This document shows, in pieces, positions 34,336-46,300 of a DNA stretch of 64,000 bases. The notes beneath the pieces are model-generated. The model searched no databases. It worked only from the letters and a program-made list of their open reading frames with translations, and was not told where the DNA came from. This DNA is from Isoetes taiwanensis (Eukaryota > Streptophyta > Lycopodiopsida > Isoetales > Isoetaceae): contig JAJEKV010000031.1 in NCBI GenBank assembly GCA_021234155.1, positions 5,594,748 to 5,658,747 on the forward strand, given 5' to 3'. The position numbers and the translations under genes were made by a program. How positions within the stretch are numbered: position 1 is the first letter of the stretch; each line of letters begins with the position of its first letter.

Positions 34336-34619
34336 TTTGCTCATTCCGGCGGATGTTCTTGATGGGGCTTACTTTCAGGTGGCCATAGCACACATTTAGT
34401 GGCATATCATGGTGTAAATGTTGAAGTGCACAAATTGTTTCTTCTTCTACATAGGCAACAAGAAAACCAAGAATTTGATTGCCTTGTGGCAAAGACTAGC
34501 GCAGCTAAAGGAGGAATGCCAAGATCATTCTGCCAGCTTACATATTTTATGTAAAGAGTCAAGAGCATGCAAAAGAAATGCTACCTCAAAAGGAACACTA
34601 CCTCAAAAGAAACACTACA

Positions 34620-34935
34620 CTTTCTAAAGTCTTCTACAATTTTTTAGAACATTCAACAACTTTTTGAATTGTTCCAGAAGATTCTATAACACTTTACAAA
34701 GTTCTACCATATTCAAAATGTTTTAGAACTTTCTAGATTTTTCTAGAAGAAAATCTAAAAATAGAAAATGCTTACCCATTAGATTGAGGTGCTTACCCAT
34801 GCGAATCTAGAAGCTCAAGACTGGCGTTGAAGAGCTTTATAGAACACCCCTAAACTTTCTAGAACATTCCACAATTTTTTGGAACATCGTAGAACTTTCT
34901 AGAGCATTCTAGAACTTTCTAGCCAAGAATCAGAA
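34620..34935. repeat. Cluster of TTCTAGAA / GAAC..TTC words
   Basis: More than ten GAAC-TTTCTAG or GAACATTCNAGAAC words occur in about 300 bp, forming degenerate short tandem repeats. Several match the nGAAnnTTCn pattern of heat-shock elements, but low-complexity origin is as likely. Confidence 0.5.
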
Positions 34936-35257
34936 TGCCCATTCTCATGTGGATAGCCTTCTTATATACTGGAAAAAGAGGCTCATTTTTTGCATCTATG
35001 CATGTGGGATATTTGTGCATGCCCTAGATTCTAGAACACTCTTGAACATTTTAGAACTATTAGGGTTGAAGAACCCTTAAGTATGTATGAAACATCAAAT
35101 TTTCAATGAATAAAGGCTTGGGATAGTGGTTAGAATGCGGGGCTTGTGGAGCAATGACCAGGGTTTGAATCCTCCAAACAACATAAAAGTTTTTAAAAGT
35201 CTCCCCTTAAGGCCCGAGCATGTAACGTGGACCGTAGAATCTTGAATCCAATCAGTG

Positions 35258-35515
35258 GCAGAGATCGCGCCAAGTGGCATATATCGAAACCAACGCCTTG
35301 GATCGCGCCACGTGGCAGATCTCACAGATCGACGATCAAGATCGAAGTCGATGTACCGTAGGATCATCCACCTCCTCGCCAAGTGGACGGTTAGATCGAC
35401 ACCAACGTTTAGGATCGCGCCACGTGGCGTATCTCACAGCTAGACGATTAAGATCGAATTCGATGTCGATCGTAGGATCGTCCACCTCCTCGCCAAGTGG
35501 ACGATCAGAAAAATC
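35258..35515. repeat. 112-bp tandem repeat with CACGTG boxes
   Basis: Two units start at 35290 and 35402 (CCAACG..T..GGATCGCGCCACGTGGC) with a partial unit before them. Each carries GCCACGTGGC, a G-box core. The array ends just left of the LTR of element II. Confidence 0.8.
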
Positions 35516-35575
35516 AACACACACCACTGCATCTGAGCCATCCAGGGTGCACAGTGGCGCCTTCCACCGTCAGGA

Positions 35576-36499
35576 TGGCCCGAAATTCTTCCCAATAAAC
35601 AACTCCTACCCGCGTGTGCCACGCCGATCAGTTCCACCCACGCCTTGGATCCCAGATCCCCCTCACTGACCACAATGGTTTGCTGCTATGTGGAGTTCTC
35701 ACAGCAAACTGGATTCTTTTCGAGAATCCTCCCTGGGTAAGCACCAACTGGCTGCTCAACCCAATTTGACCTTGGGCAGTAGCAATCTGCCTTGGGGCCC
35801 TAGTCACAACCTCGGGCTGCAATTCCGACCTCAAGGCCCAAGTCTTGAATCAAACATAAATCTCTGATAGCAGAATTCTTGTCTTCCTAAGACCCAAATT
35901 CGATCCCCCAGCCAATTCTTCCTCCAGGCTTTATAATCCAAGCTCTGGAGTTCACTGAAGGTCTCTACAGCCCAAAACCGGCCAGCTTAGCCTTTGAATC
36001 CATCAGAATCCGCTCTCTACAACTCTACTAGCAGATCTGGCAGCCGAATTCTGATACGAATTCGTTTTCTCTGATATATATCAGGTTCCTTGAACCCACC
36101 CAACCATTCGATGCCACATGTCCTTTTTATAGTTATTTAATAACCATAGCTAACTTTGCATTCTTTTATTTTAATGCATTTAGCCCCTAGTACCCATACT
36201 AGTCCCATTAGCAATAATATAACAATGCTAACCATGCACCCATATAGATCTTTTGCATCTGCAAACCCCGCTAGCTCCTTCCGCACTAATATTTAGTAAT
36301 ATTAGTGCCCCTAGCGAACCATTACCTACTGCTAGCCATTATTACAACTTATCCCGCATTCCGTCACCATAGACTGATTACAGTCAACATGGCCTATTAA
36401 ATCACAACTACCCGGCAATCGCGACCAACAGTACCCCCATGCTCATGGACGTCCGTCAAGGGCCCGATTCTGGCTATGCCCTTGGGAGCACCTGTAACA
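35576..36499 (-). repeat. 3' LTR of Ty3/gypsy element II
   Basis: About 924 bp, matching 41176-42086 along its length with roughly 5 percent differences by eye. On the minus strand it begins TGTTACAGGTGCTCCC at 36499. The other end (35576) lacks a clean CA. Confidence 0.85.
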
Positions 36500-36512
36500 T
36501 TCCTCCCCCTCC
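36500..36512 (-). promoter_or_regulatory. Polypurine tract of element II
   Basis: Minus-strand GGAGGGGGAGGAA directly precedes TGTTACAGG, the start of the 3' LTR; it primes plus-strand DNA synthesis. Confidence 0.85.
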
Positions 36513-36541
36513 TTTTGGATCTTGCCCTCAAGGTTCATCCT

Positions 36542-37861
36542 TTAGATGAGGAAACTGCTGCACAAATTTCTCCGACTCCCAGGTGGCATCCTCAGGAGAC
36601 TGGTCCTGCCACACTGAACCAGATGTTCCACCACATTTCGATTGCGCAGCTGCCGAACTCTTTTATCCAAAAGACGTTCTGGCGTTACGGAGGAGTTTAA
36701 GACGATCGGTGTACCTTGCGGACTAACCACGTTAGCGGTCTCCAGTATAGCCCTCTTCAGCTGACTTACATGAAACACAGGATGGATCCCTACTTTCTGT
36801 GGTAAGTTCAACTCGTATGTTGTTTCCCCGATCCCTTTAGTAATCCTAAAAGGCCCAGCATACCGCGGAGTAAGTTTAGGCATCCGACCTTTGATTAAAT
36901 GCCATAATGTGTTCATTCTTAATGTCGAAGGATAAACGACCCGTAGGAAAATATAATCACCTTCCGCATAAGAGATATCACGTCTATGCTGATTAGCAGA
37001 TGTTCGTGCCCTATCTTGAGCTTTTCGCAATGCTTGCTTGCATTGCCGCAGGATTGCATCCATATCATGAAGCATGTGTATTGCAACTTCAGTTCGGAGG
37101 TATTTATGTACACCTGAATAAGCCCTTGGGTTTCTGCCCATCATAGCCACAAAGGGAGTCATTCGAATTCCCGTGTGATGGCTATTATTATAAGCGAACT
37201 CTAGATAGGGTAAATAATCTTCCCACCTAGACTGCTTCTCGTGGACAAAACTTCGCAACATGTCCTCTAGGATCATGTTTATGCACCCAGTTTGCCCGTC
37301 CATTTGTGGATGATTACCACTGCTCATGTATAATCGGATCCTCAATCCTTTCATGAGATCTCTCCAGAAGTGACCCGTGAACATAGTGTCTCGATCACTT
37401 ACAATGGACAAGGGAAGTCCGAAGGTTGGAAATATGTACTGCATATAGGCAACTGCTACGTCATGCCCCGTAGCCTCCCCTTTTAATGCTATTAACTTAG
37501 CATACTTGGTTAACCGATCCACTATGACCAAAATTTGAGTATGCTGCCTAGCAGTTCTAGGTAATGCGACTATAAATTCCATACTCACGCTTTCCCAGCC
37601 TTCATTTAGTATAAGGAGGGGCTGTAACAATCCCGAAGTTTTTCCATGATCCGCCTTCACCGCTTGACACACCAAGCAGTGACTTACCAAGTCCTTGACT
37701 TGATCTTGCAACTCCAGCCAGTAGTAGAACCTTTTTACCAACTCATACGTCTTCCATTCACCTCCATGTCCAGCTTGTGGAGTGTCATGGTGTTCACGTA
37801 GAATTGACTTCCTAAGGTCCCCACTTGAAGGAACATAAATCCTTTCCTTATAGAAATGCAA
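36542..37861 (-). pseudogene. Element II integrase with chromodomain remnant
   Basis: 439 codons. An HHCC-like finger (TPQAGHGGEW, HCLVCQAVK) is followed by the integrase core. Two of three catalytic residues are changed: the first Asp reads Glu (MEFIVALP), the second Asp is kept (IVSDRDTMF), and the Glu after DGQT reads Gly (DGQTGCIN). The GPF..I and HPVFHVSQLK blocks of the C-terminal part follow. The chromodomain begins (LLDKRVRQLRNRNVVEHLVQ), then a one-base shift near 36610 sends translation out of frame, while the correct frame still reads SPEDATWE. The protein cannot be active. Confidence 0.9.
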
Positions 37862-38370
37862 ACCCTCTTGCTCAGTCCACCCCCAAGCTTGACCATCGCC
37901 GGATGTTGCTGATCATTAGGATATGCATCCTTGATCATTTGTATAAGATCACTTGCCAAAGTTGTTAAGGTATTTATATGCTTAACCCTTGACAATGCAT
38001 CGGCAACTGGATTATTTTTGCCCGGCGTATGCTCAATGGAAAAATGGAACTCATGGAGGAAGTCTAGCCACCTAGCCTGTCTCGGGCTAGTTTCAGCTTG
38101 GCTTTGCAAGAACCTCAATGGTTTATGGTCAGTATAGACGATAAACTTGCGCGGCTCTTGGCTCGTCCCACTACGCAAGTAGTGCCTCCATGTTTTTAAC
38201 GCATGCACAATGGCTAGCAACTCTTGCTCATAAGTTGCATAGTTCCTTTCCGCGAGACTTAGTTTCCGACTTTCATAAGCCACTACGTGACCCTGCTGCA
38301 TCAATACTGCCCCTAATGCTTGCCCGCAAGCGTCAGTATAGAACTCGAATGCCTGATTCAAATCTGGCAC
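37735..38370 (-). pseudogene. Element II RNase H and integrase N-terminus
   Basis: Gypsy RNase H with YTDACGQALGAVL, YATYEQELLAIVHAL, VYTDHKPLRFL and NPVADALSR, so the catalytic D-E-D-D set looks present. It is cut from RT by a TAG immediately upstream (after SSPVL). It ends in the linker to the integrase finger with a frame change at about 37860. Confidence 0.9.
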
Positions 38371-39495
38371 CTATAGCACAGGACTGCTTACTAGCAAGTC
38401 CTTAATGCGCCGAAACGTCTCTTGCTGCTCTCTCCCCCACACAAAATCGTGATCTTTTTTCAAAAGATCAGTGAGAGGAACAACAACTTTAGAAAATTTA
38501 GGTACAAATTTGTGGTAATACGTGGCTAACCCTAGAAAACTTCGTAACTCCAAAACGTTTTCTGGTGGGAGCCATTGCTCTACCACTTGTACCTTGGTGG
38601 GATCTGAGGAGACACTGGCATCAGACAGGATATGCCCCAAATAAGCCACTTGCTGCTTAAAGAAATCACATTTAGAAATCTTTGCATAAAGTTTGTGTTC
38701 CCGTAAAATTCGAAGAACGTGTTCCAAATGAACGAAATGCTCTTCAACAATTTGCGAGTAGACGAGAATATCATCTAAAAAGACCTCGACAAACTTGTCC
38801 AAATGCTCAGAAAACACTTGACTCATTAGTCGCATAAACGTCGCATTTGTAAGCCCAAACGGCATAACCAGAAACTCATAATGTCCTTGATGAGTTCTGA
38901 ATGCAGTTTTAGGTTCATCCCCTTCCCGAATCTTAATCTGATGATACCCACTTCGAAGGTCTATCTTGGCGAACCATTTGGCGCCCCCAAGATGATCTCG
39001 GTAGGGAGCACGTGCCATGGGCTTGACCCCAGGTTCAAGCTCAATTTCGTGCTCGACACCCCGCGAGGGTGGTGGTCCCTTAGGTAACTCTTCCGAAAAA
39101 ATATCCTTGAAGGTATGCAAAAGATCTTTTAGTCTTTGGTCTACCTCAGAGTTTACTCCGGTGTTAACCACCAATGAGTTACATGATTTGATAATCAAAT
39201 CATCTTTTCTCAAGTACATCAAAGAAAAAACATTTGTATTAACTTTGAAAACTTTTTTAGCTCGAGTGGCTGACATGAGCTTACTAGGCTCTACACGTGG
39301 TAAACCTTGAACCCTAACTACTTCACTTGATGGTAAATTGAAAACCAAGGTGTGTGTTGGCCAGAGACTTTGTGGCTCAACATGCTGTAACCATTTCATG
39401 CCTAGAATGACATCATATCGCTTTAACTGAGCGATGTCTAGATCTATGGACATAGATGTTACAACCGGGATTCTTTGTCCAACAATTCCAAGCAA
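38371..39495 (-). pseudogene. Element II protease end and reverse transcriptase with deletion
   Basis: 374 codons. After the end of the protease (RYDVILGMKWL) comes the pre-RT region (EELPKGPPPSRGVEHEIELE). The RT has lost about 75 residues: APYR is followed almost directly by [18 protein letters not shown], so the finger/palm part with the VKKKDGS and DYR.LN blocks is missing. The FLDDILVYS catalytic box, LGHILS and FLGLATYYHKF are present. The PATF motif is shortened (TNATFMRLM). Confidence 0.9.
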
Positions 39496-40382
39496 ATACC
39501 CCGTGCTTGCTCACTGTGATACTGAGTTTGTGGCCCGGCCTCAGATTCGATCATGTACGGAGCCATCTCGTTCAATTCCAGCCCCAGATCGTGTGCTAGA
39601 TCTGCAGAAATAAAGTTATGAGTGCTTCCAGAATCAACCAAAACAACCACATTTCTACCATTGATTCTACCTAACAATCTTATAACTTTATCCGCATAAG
39701 AACGTGAAGTAGGGCTTACCATCTCTTCTCGAGCGATAACTGATAACGCCTTTACCTCCGGCTTATTATTTACGTTTGCAGTGTTGGCCAAAACTTTCTT
39801 GCGAGGCTTTGTACATTCTCGGGCAAAGTGTCCGACCACCCTACAATGATAATACCCCTTAGGCTTATCCATTTTGGCGTCACCTTCCTTGGCCTTGCCC
39901 CCGGCGGCCTTATCCTTAGAATCATTCTTCTGCTTCTTAGAGGGAGCAGATCCCTGGGAGTTTTCCCCGGCCCTCTTTGCCTTCCAATTAGCAAAGTTCT
40001 GAGCCTTCTTGGATTCTTCCCTACCCACCAGTTTCCTGGCCATCTCAACAGCCAATTCAAAGTAAGCAGGTTCAGGCTGCAGCAAATGCGTGCGAATGCT
40101 AGCATCCCGTAGACCATTTATAAAATGATCCACGCGCATCCCCGCAGTAATCTCGGGTAATTGTGAAAAGAGCGCCCTCAGTTCCGTCACATAATCCCAC
40201 AGAGACCCTGTCTGAGTGAGCTCCTTCAGCTGTATGAGCGCATGTCGCCGGTCATAATGAGGTGCACACTCTTGTCGGAATAAATGACAAAATTCCCTCC
40301 AAGTACGTAGCTTCTGACCATTCTCGATGTGAATGTCCCACCATGCAGCTGCTGGACCCTTCAACTTCAGGGTGGCATACAT
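39459..40382 (-). pseudogene. Element II gag C-terminus, zinc knuckle and protease
   Basis: 307 codons. Retrotransposon gag region (AAAWWD, WREFCHLFRQE, YVTELRALFSQLP), a Lys-rich linker, then a zinc knuckle whose first Cys is replaced (YYHCRVVGHFAREC), and an aspartic protease with VLVDSGSTHNFIS (DSG triad). It is separated from the upstream gag frame by a TAG/TGA at about 40384 and from the RT frame by a shift near 39480. Confidence 0.9.
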
Positions 40383-40385
40383 TAG

Positions 40386-41159
40386 TCAGGCATTTTCACC
40401 TTTTTTAGTAGCTGTAAAATACAGCTTCATTTGATTGAACCACCGCATAGCCTGCTCAGGCGTTACATCCTTGCCATAGAAATCCGGCATTTTTACGCGC
40501 TCTAGTGATTTAATCTCTTCACCAGAAAGTCCCCCCAGGGATTCTTCTAGCTGAGCGATACCTTCCATGACATTCTGAGCTGCTGGTTCTTCGGCCAACC
40601 CCGTGTTTACTCCCGATGGTGCACTAGGTCCCAGTCGTGCAACCTCGTGAGGAACACCATGGCTTGCCCCTGGTGCAGTGGGAGCTGCCCCAGCCACCTG
40701 TAGAAACTTTTCTACCACACTACTCAAGCGAAGTTCTCGGGCCTTCCCTTCAACAACCCACTTCTGCAGGTTTTCCTGTATCAACCCTAGGGTGTTTTGG
40801 AACCTAGCTTGTTCAGCCCTTATCTCGTTCAGTTCCCCAGTTAGGCGGTTGATATGACCTACATTTTCGTCCGGTAAGTTCTCACCTACCGGACCCCGCT
40901 CAGTACTTGCTCCCGGAGCGTTCCCGGCATTCACATTATCAGTATTAGCTGCACTTCCAGCATTTACATGATCAGCACCTACAGGAATAGCTGCTTCAAG
41001 AGCAGCCTCTAGGGGTGCTCCCCCATCCAGCTTGAACTCGGGCAATTCATCGTGTAAATGAATGTCCTCGAGGGCGGGTATTATGCCCTCCTCAGGCGGA
41101 TGCACTTCAGGCGATCCTTCAATAGGTCCAGCTGGCATATCAGGCACAGGTTCAGCCAT
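40386..41159 (-). pseudogene. Element II gag N-terminus
   Basis: 257 codons starting MAEPVPDMPAGPIEG, four bases left of the PBS, Pro/Glu-rich then SLERVKMPDFYGKDVTPEQA, WFNQMKLYF, the gag start typical of plant chromoviruses. It ends at a stop just before the next gag frame (39459-40382), which continues the same protein. Confidence 0.85.
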
Positions 41160-41162
41160 TGA

Positions 41163-41174
41163 GCTCTGATACCA
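41163..41174 (-). promoter_or_regulatory. Primer-binding site of element II
   Basis: Minus-strand TGGTATCAGAGC, complementary to the 3' end of plant initiator tRNA-Met, one base from the 5' LTR. Confidence 0.9.
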
Positions 41175-41175
41175 C

Positions 41176-42086
41176 TATTACAAGAAAATTTTTCTCAATG
41201 AACAACTCCTGCCCGCGTGTGCCACGCCGATCAGTTCCATCCACGCGTTGGATCCCAGATCACCCTCACTGACCACAATGGTTTGCTGCATGTGGAGTTC
41301 TCACAGCAGACCAGATTCTTTCAGAGAATTCTCCCTGGGTAAGCACCAACCGGCTGCTCAACCCAATTCGACCTTGGGCAGTGGCAATCTGCCTTGGGGC
41401 CCTAGTCACAACCTCGGGCTGCAATTCCGACCTCAAGGCCCAAGTCTTGAATCAAACTGAAATCTCTGATAGCAGAATTGGCTCTTGTCTTCCTAAGACC
41501 CAATTTCGATCCCCCAGCCAATTCTTCCTCCAGGCTTTATAATCCAAGCTCTGGAGTTCACTGAAGTTTCCTACCGCCCAAAATCGGCCAGCTTAGCCTT
41601 TGATTCCATCAGAATCCGTTCTCTACAGTCGGATTCTGATACGAATTCGTTTTCTCTGATATATATCAGGTTCCTTGAACCCACCTAACCATTCGACGCC
41701 ACATGTCCTTTTTATAGCTATTTAATAACCATAGCTAACTTTGCATTCTTTTATTTTAATGCATTTAGCCCCTAGTACCCATACTAGTCCCATTAACAAT
41801 AATATACCAATGCTAACCATGCACCCATATGGATCTTTTGCCTCTGCAAACCCCGCTAGCTCCTTCCGCACTAGTATTTAGTAATATTAGTGCCCCCCTA
41901 GCGAACCATTACCCGCTGCTAGCCATTATTACCACTTATCCCGTATTCCGTCACCATAGACTGATTACAGTCAACATGGCCTATTAAATCACAACTTCCC
42001 GGCAATTACGACCAACGGTATCCCCGTGCTTATGGACGTCCGTCAAGGGCCCAATTCCGGCTATGCCCTTGGGAGCACCTGTAACA
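41176..42086 (-). repeat. 5' LTR of Ty3/gypsy element II
   Basis: About 911 bp, matching 35576-36499. The right end reads CCTGTAACA, the reverse complement of the TGTTACAGG LTR start. The left end reads TATTACAAG, a decayed terminus. Confidence 0.85.
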
Positions 42087-42106
42087 TATTGGGGCATTTT
42101 TAAAAT

Positions 42107-42866
42107 TTTCCCAAAATTATATTAGCTAAGCTTTAGCTATGAATTGAATGTTATCAATAAAGTGACTGATAACGGGGCATCATTCGTCACAAAACTCGAA
42201 TTCAAGGTCAACGATGGCGTATTCCGATGAAACTGGAATTCAAGGTTAGCTATAGTGCATTTTTGGATTCAAGCTCAACAATAGTGCTTCAACAATGGTG
42301 CCTTTCCGCAAAATTTTTGAGCTCGCCATGGCACAAAGCTGCGGGCTCTTATGCCCACCATAGCCGCGATAGGGATTCATAAATCTAACAAAGCCACAGC
42401 AGGGGTTTTCGAGCAGGTAACTCGCTGCAACAGGTCATTCAAGAATGCTCTACCTGTTTGTCATTCTTGATTAGAATAATCGCCACATGGTGACATCCAC
42501 TTTGGATAACAAACAAGAATGGATACCAACTTACCTTGACGTGAAGGGGTCGGGCATTCTTGCCAGCCCCTTGACCTGCAGAATCCGATAGCGTGCGTAA
42601 AGGGGTCGGCATTCTTGCCAGCCCCCTGACCTGCAGAATCCAGCCAGTTGCTATTCTTGATTAGAATGATCCAATAAAATGCGTGAACACATAGCCACTT
42701 ACCTTGACGTATAGATAGAGGGATAGCCTATATATGGTTCATAAGTAGGATAAATTATATTAGCTAAGCTATGAATTGAATGTTATCAATAAATTGAATT
42801 GAATTGAATTAATCTAGCTCTTTAGGACTGATAAAGTGACTGATAACGGGCCATCATTCGTAACAG
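42107..42866. repeat. Duplicated segments right of element II
   Basis: ATTATATTAGCTAAGCT..ATGAATTGAATGTTATCAATAAA plus GTGACTGATAACGGG.CATCATTCGT.ACA occurs at 42107-42190 and again at 42752-42866, where AATTGAATTG repeats are inserted between the two blocks. Between them a 56-bp tandem repeat (AAGGGGTCGG.CATTCTTGCCAGCCCC) runs 42544-42641. Confidence 0.8.
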
Positions 42867-43542
42867 CCAGAACGAAAATTTTCTCCGCGGCCAGTTTGCC
42901 CTTTCGGTTTTTGTTTTTTTTTTTAACTCGTATCCTGTTTCCAGATGTTCAACAGGAAAATAGAGTTGCAGGGAAGGCGATGGACTTTCTCAGACAGTAA
43001 TCTTATGGGGCCCTGTTGAGCAGGCCACATCCTACCGTAAGTTGTTTGTTGACATGTTTCTCAGTGGTCTTTGTCCCATAGACGTCAATTTATAACACAA
43101 AAATTAGTCCAAACTGTTACAATATGTTGCTTGCCCTTTGTTTACATTTCTGCAGCGGCGGAATGTCTCTGCAAACGTAACCTATTTCTTGTTTTTATTG
43201 GCAAGGAAAATCATCAGAATCAAGGAACCTTTACTTTGTTGTTGAATTTGTTTTTATGTCAAGTTCTGATGCTGCAAGCTTGCAAGTTATATAAACTAAG
43301 TCTAAACTAATGGGGCCATGATTAGAAGGGATGAAGAGACTTGGCATTATGGTTAGCTCCTAGATACCTATCTAGCTACAGGTACACCAGAATATTCAGA
43401 TACATGAAAGACAAAAAATTTCTTTGGATTGTAAAATGATGGTAAACTCTTCTATGTGCATATATATGAGCTTAGCATTTGAAAAGACTTCAGATCAAGA
43501 AAATCATAATCGTATATTTCAGTTGCATTGCATAAAGGAGAG
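42867..43542. other. Upstream region of the hydrolase gene
   Basis: No other gene is seen. A TATATA stretch at 43460-43466 is a possible TATA box 80 bp before the proposed start codon. A TTTCAG at 43518-43522 could also be a splice acceptor if the first exon begins further upstream. Confidence 0.4.
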
Positions 43543-44784
43543 ATGGACTGCATCGGAATCAACCTGGCCAGCATCTTAAGCAATCTCAGTAACTGGAGAT
43601 TTAGGGCAATGGGCTTAAGATCCAAGCTAATAGAGCTGGAGAATGGAAGCAGCATACATTGCTGGGTTCCAGATGGATCCAGGCACTCTCATAAGCCAAG
43701 CCTGCTCTTGATCCATGGATTTGGTGGAGATGGTACTCTGAGCTGGTGGAATCAGATCCCCTACCTCATCAAAGATTATTCTCTTTACATCCCTGATCTG
43801 CTCTTTTTTGGAGAATCTTATACTAAAAGCAAAGAAAGATCAGAAATATTTCAAGCCCAGTGCTTGCTGCAGCTCTTGGAACTGGAAGGTGTGAAGGAAG
43901 TCACTGTAATGGGTACGAGCTATGGTGGATTTGTAACCTTCCACATGGCTCACTTGGCTCCTCATTTGGTAAAGAAAGTGGTGATTGCTAGCTCTGGAAT
44001 TTGCATTGATCAGTCCTTCAAAGCTCAGTTTCTCCTGGAAACCAAGTGCAGTGATATTTCAGATGTGCTGCTTCCATGCGACAAAGCTAGAGTAAAGCAG
44101 TCCATCAACAATTCACTATATCAGCCTTTGAGTTATATACCAGACTTCCTTCTTACCGAGCTCCAACAAGTGAGCTGCTATCTATCTTCTTTGTTTGGAT
44201 AACAGTTGAGATAGATGCCATTTGATTTTTTTTCCTTGCATACTTCCTTTTTTATTTTCTTTCTTTCTCTCTTTCTTTGCCTCTTTTATTTCTGTGTCTC
44301 CTGTGTACATGTGTGCCCCCAAGGTCTGTTTAACTTGAAGAGGTTTTAAAGTACCATTTATTTATTTTCAGAGGTTCAATATCAACAGGAAAGAGAAGAT
44401 AGAGTTGCTCAGAGGAACATGGATAGGGTCAATAGATTGCCCACCTTTACCAGCTCTGGATCAGGTGCATTTCTTAGAAATTGTCAATGCTTGAAATACA
44501 AAAATATTCATGTAAAATGTAATTTTGCAGGATGCACTGATCATATGGGGTCATGGGGATCGAATTTTTCCTGTTGAACAAGCTTACAAGCTCTATAAGT
44601 AAGTGAACAGTAAGTTGGAATTTCTTGGTCTTTTTTGTGAACAAAAGCTGATCTTGTGCTGTGCAGGCATCTTGGGTCAAAGGCCAAGCTTGTGGTGATT
44701 CCAAAGACGGGCCATGTCCCCCAACTCGAAAAACCCAAGATATTCAACAATCACGTTCTTGAATTTCTCAAACTTCCAGCCTAA
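43543..44784 (+). CDS. Alpha/beta hydrolase, four exons, apparently intact
   Basis: Exons 43543-44169, 44372-44464, 44531-44598 and 44667-44784 join with GT-AG introns in phases 0, 0 and 2 to give 301 residues. The fold is clear: oxyanion-loop HGFGGDG at 58-64, nucleophile elbow GTSYGG with Ser126, acid Asp250 in IWGHGDRIFP, and His279 in KTGHVPQLE. This is the Ser-Asp-His triad of plant alpha/beta hydrolases that resemble bacterial 2-hydroxymuconate-semialdehyde hydrolases; the substrate is unknown. Start: the first in-frame ATG (MDCIGINLAS), followed by a hydrophobic segment typical of the family N-terminus (GLRSKLIELENGSSIHCW). No frameshift or stop is seen, unlike everything around it. 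It stands between two retroelement clusters. Confidence 0.85.
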
Positions 44785-46300
44785 TCTAATAGAATTTGTT
44801 GCTCTTTTAATCGGGTCGAATTTGTTTCTTCTGCTATGGATATGATTGCATCATACATAAACATAAGATGCCTTCAAATCAATTACATCTCTATCATGTT
44901 TTCTGTTGACAAATAATCTTTCTGTACTCTTGTACGTTTTCGCCATGACAAACAAATTAGATACTCACCTCTTATGCTTAAACAAAGATATTCGAGATAT
45001 ACGACAAAGTTTGGACAAAATTGAAAATTATGTATCTCTGGTACTTACAATGTCTTGACCTTGAATGCAATCATTTACCTCTGATACTTACAATCCCTTG
45101 ACCTTGAATACAACCATTTGTTCTAATATAGTATTGAAAGTGTAATCCCATTATTATGATGGACAATACCTTCCAAGCCTTTTAGCTTCCATAATTTGTG
45201 GCCCATGATTAGTAGCATACACTAAGAAGATAAGTGTCCTTATTGCTCTAGATTATCACCTTGTTTGCTATAGATGATTTGCAAGGTTTTTCCAATGGTT
45301 TGGAATTGGGTTTTTTTTTTTGAACAGTTTGGAATGGCCTTTTTTTTTTTTCTATAAATGTTAGACATAGTAAATTTTTGGAAAGCATGTTCTTTCCCTT
45401 TTGATCGCGGTCGATTCATGCATCCACCCTGATTTCCAAATCTTGGGCTGCGTGCTCGTGGGCTGCAGGAGATTGCCGTGGTCCCCAAGATTGCAGTAGT
45501 CGCTCATCTGCTTTCTGTTTTAGGTTGTGTCTCCAGATTACTCCAGACAGAGCCTGGGTTTTGGTTTCATGGGGGTTCTGAGGAGCACACGGAATAACTC
45601 TCGCCAATTAGAAAGGGCTTTTTCCTATTGTTGTAGAGTTGCATGCATTATTGCTATTCTTGCCTCAGATATCATTCAGAATATTTATCTCAGTTTTAAT
45701 TTCAAATGCACAACCACTTTAGATTTGTATTTTGGATTTTGTTCCGGGTGAAGATGCAGTGATTGCTTGGAGGCAGCTCAATCTGACATGCTCCATTCCA
45801 GACACAAACCCTGCTTGCTTCTTCAAATTTGGGCTGCCTGCTTGTCACGCCTCTGTATAGTGGTGGCAGTTAGTTGCTGGTTTCTTGCTGTTGGGTTATG
45901 GCCATTGCATATGCTGTAGATGACACTGCATGTGATTTAGCTGCATGTGCTTCGTTCACTGGAGCTTATCAGGTTCAGGCTCAGGCTTGATCGAACCACT
46001 GACATGTGCATGCATTTGCACATTTTGGTGTATCCATTGTTTATACGTGATAATTCAATGGTCTAACAATGGTTAAAACTTAAAAAAAATACGAAAGGTT
46101 GCACTTAGAAATCGCCTTCTGAGCGCTAGAAATCGCCTTCTTGGTCAGAGAGCAGCAAGCTGGAGGAGTACGATGAAAATGAAGAACCCTAAGGGTCTAT
46201 TTATAGGTCGACCCACAATTTCATGTTATGCTAGTAGGTAAAACATTAATGTTTGCTAGATCAAGACATTAGGTTCTTTTAGATAAAAAGTACTGCTAAC
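44785..46300. other. No gene recognised
   Basis: 3' flank of the hydrolase, then AT-rich sequence with T-runs at 45308-45352. A frame at 45527-45751 has no recognised family. Confidence 0.5.

Larger units (their letters stand above)
35576..42086 (-). mobile_element. Ty3/gypsy chromovirus element II, complete but dead
   Basis: LTR - PPT - gag/pol - PBS - LTR on the minus strand. The PBS at 41163-41174 (minus TGGTATCAGAGC) matches initiator tRNA-Met, one base from the LTR. The PPT is GGAGGGGGAGGAA at 36500-36512. Domain order gag, protease, RT, RNase H, integrase, chromodomain marks it as a chromovirus. No convincing target duplication is found (CAGGA left, TATTG right). Multiple lesions make it non-functional. 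Confidence 0.9.

Noticed and set aside
34620-34935. Heat-shock element cluster
   Set aside because: The words match nGAAnnTTCn but sit in degenerate short repeats with no gene nearby; chance is as likely.
35274-35669. Plus-strand 131-codon ORF over the 112-bp repeats and LTR edge
   Set aside because: It crosses a repeat array into an LTR; no homology or coding signature.
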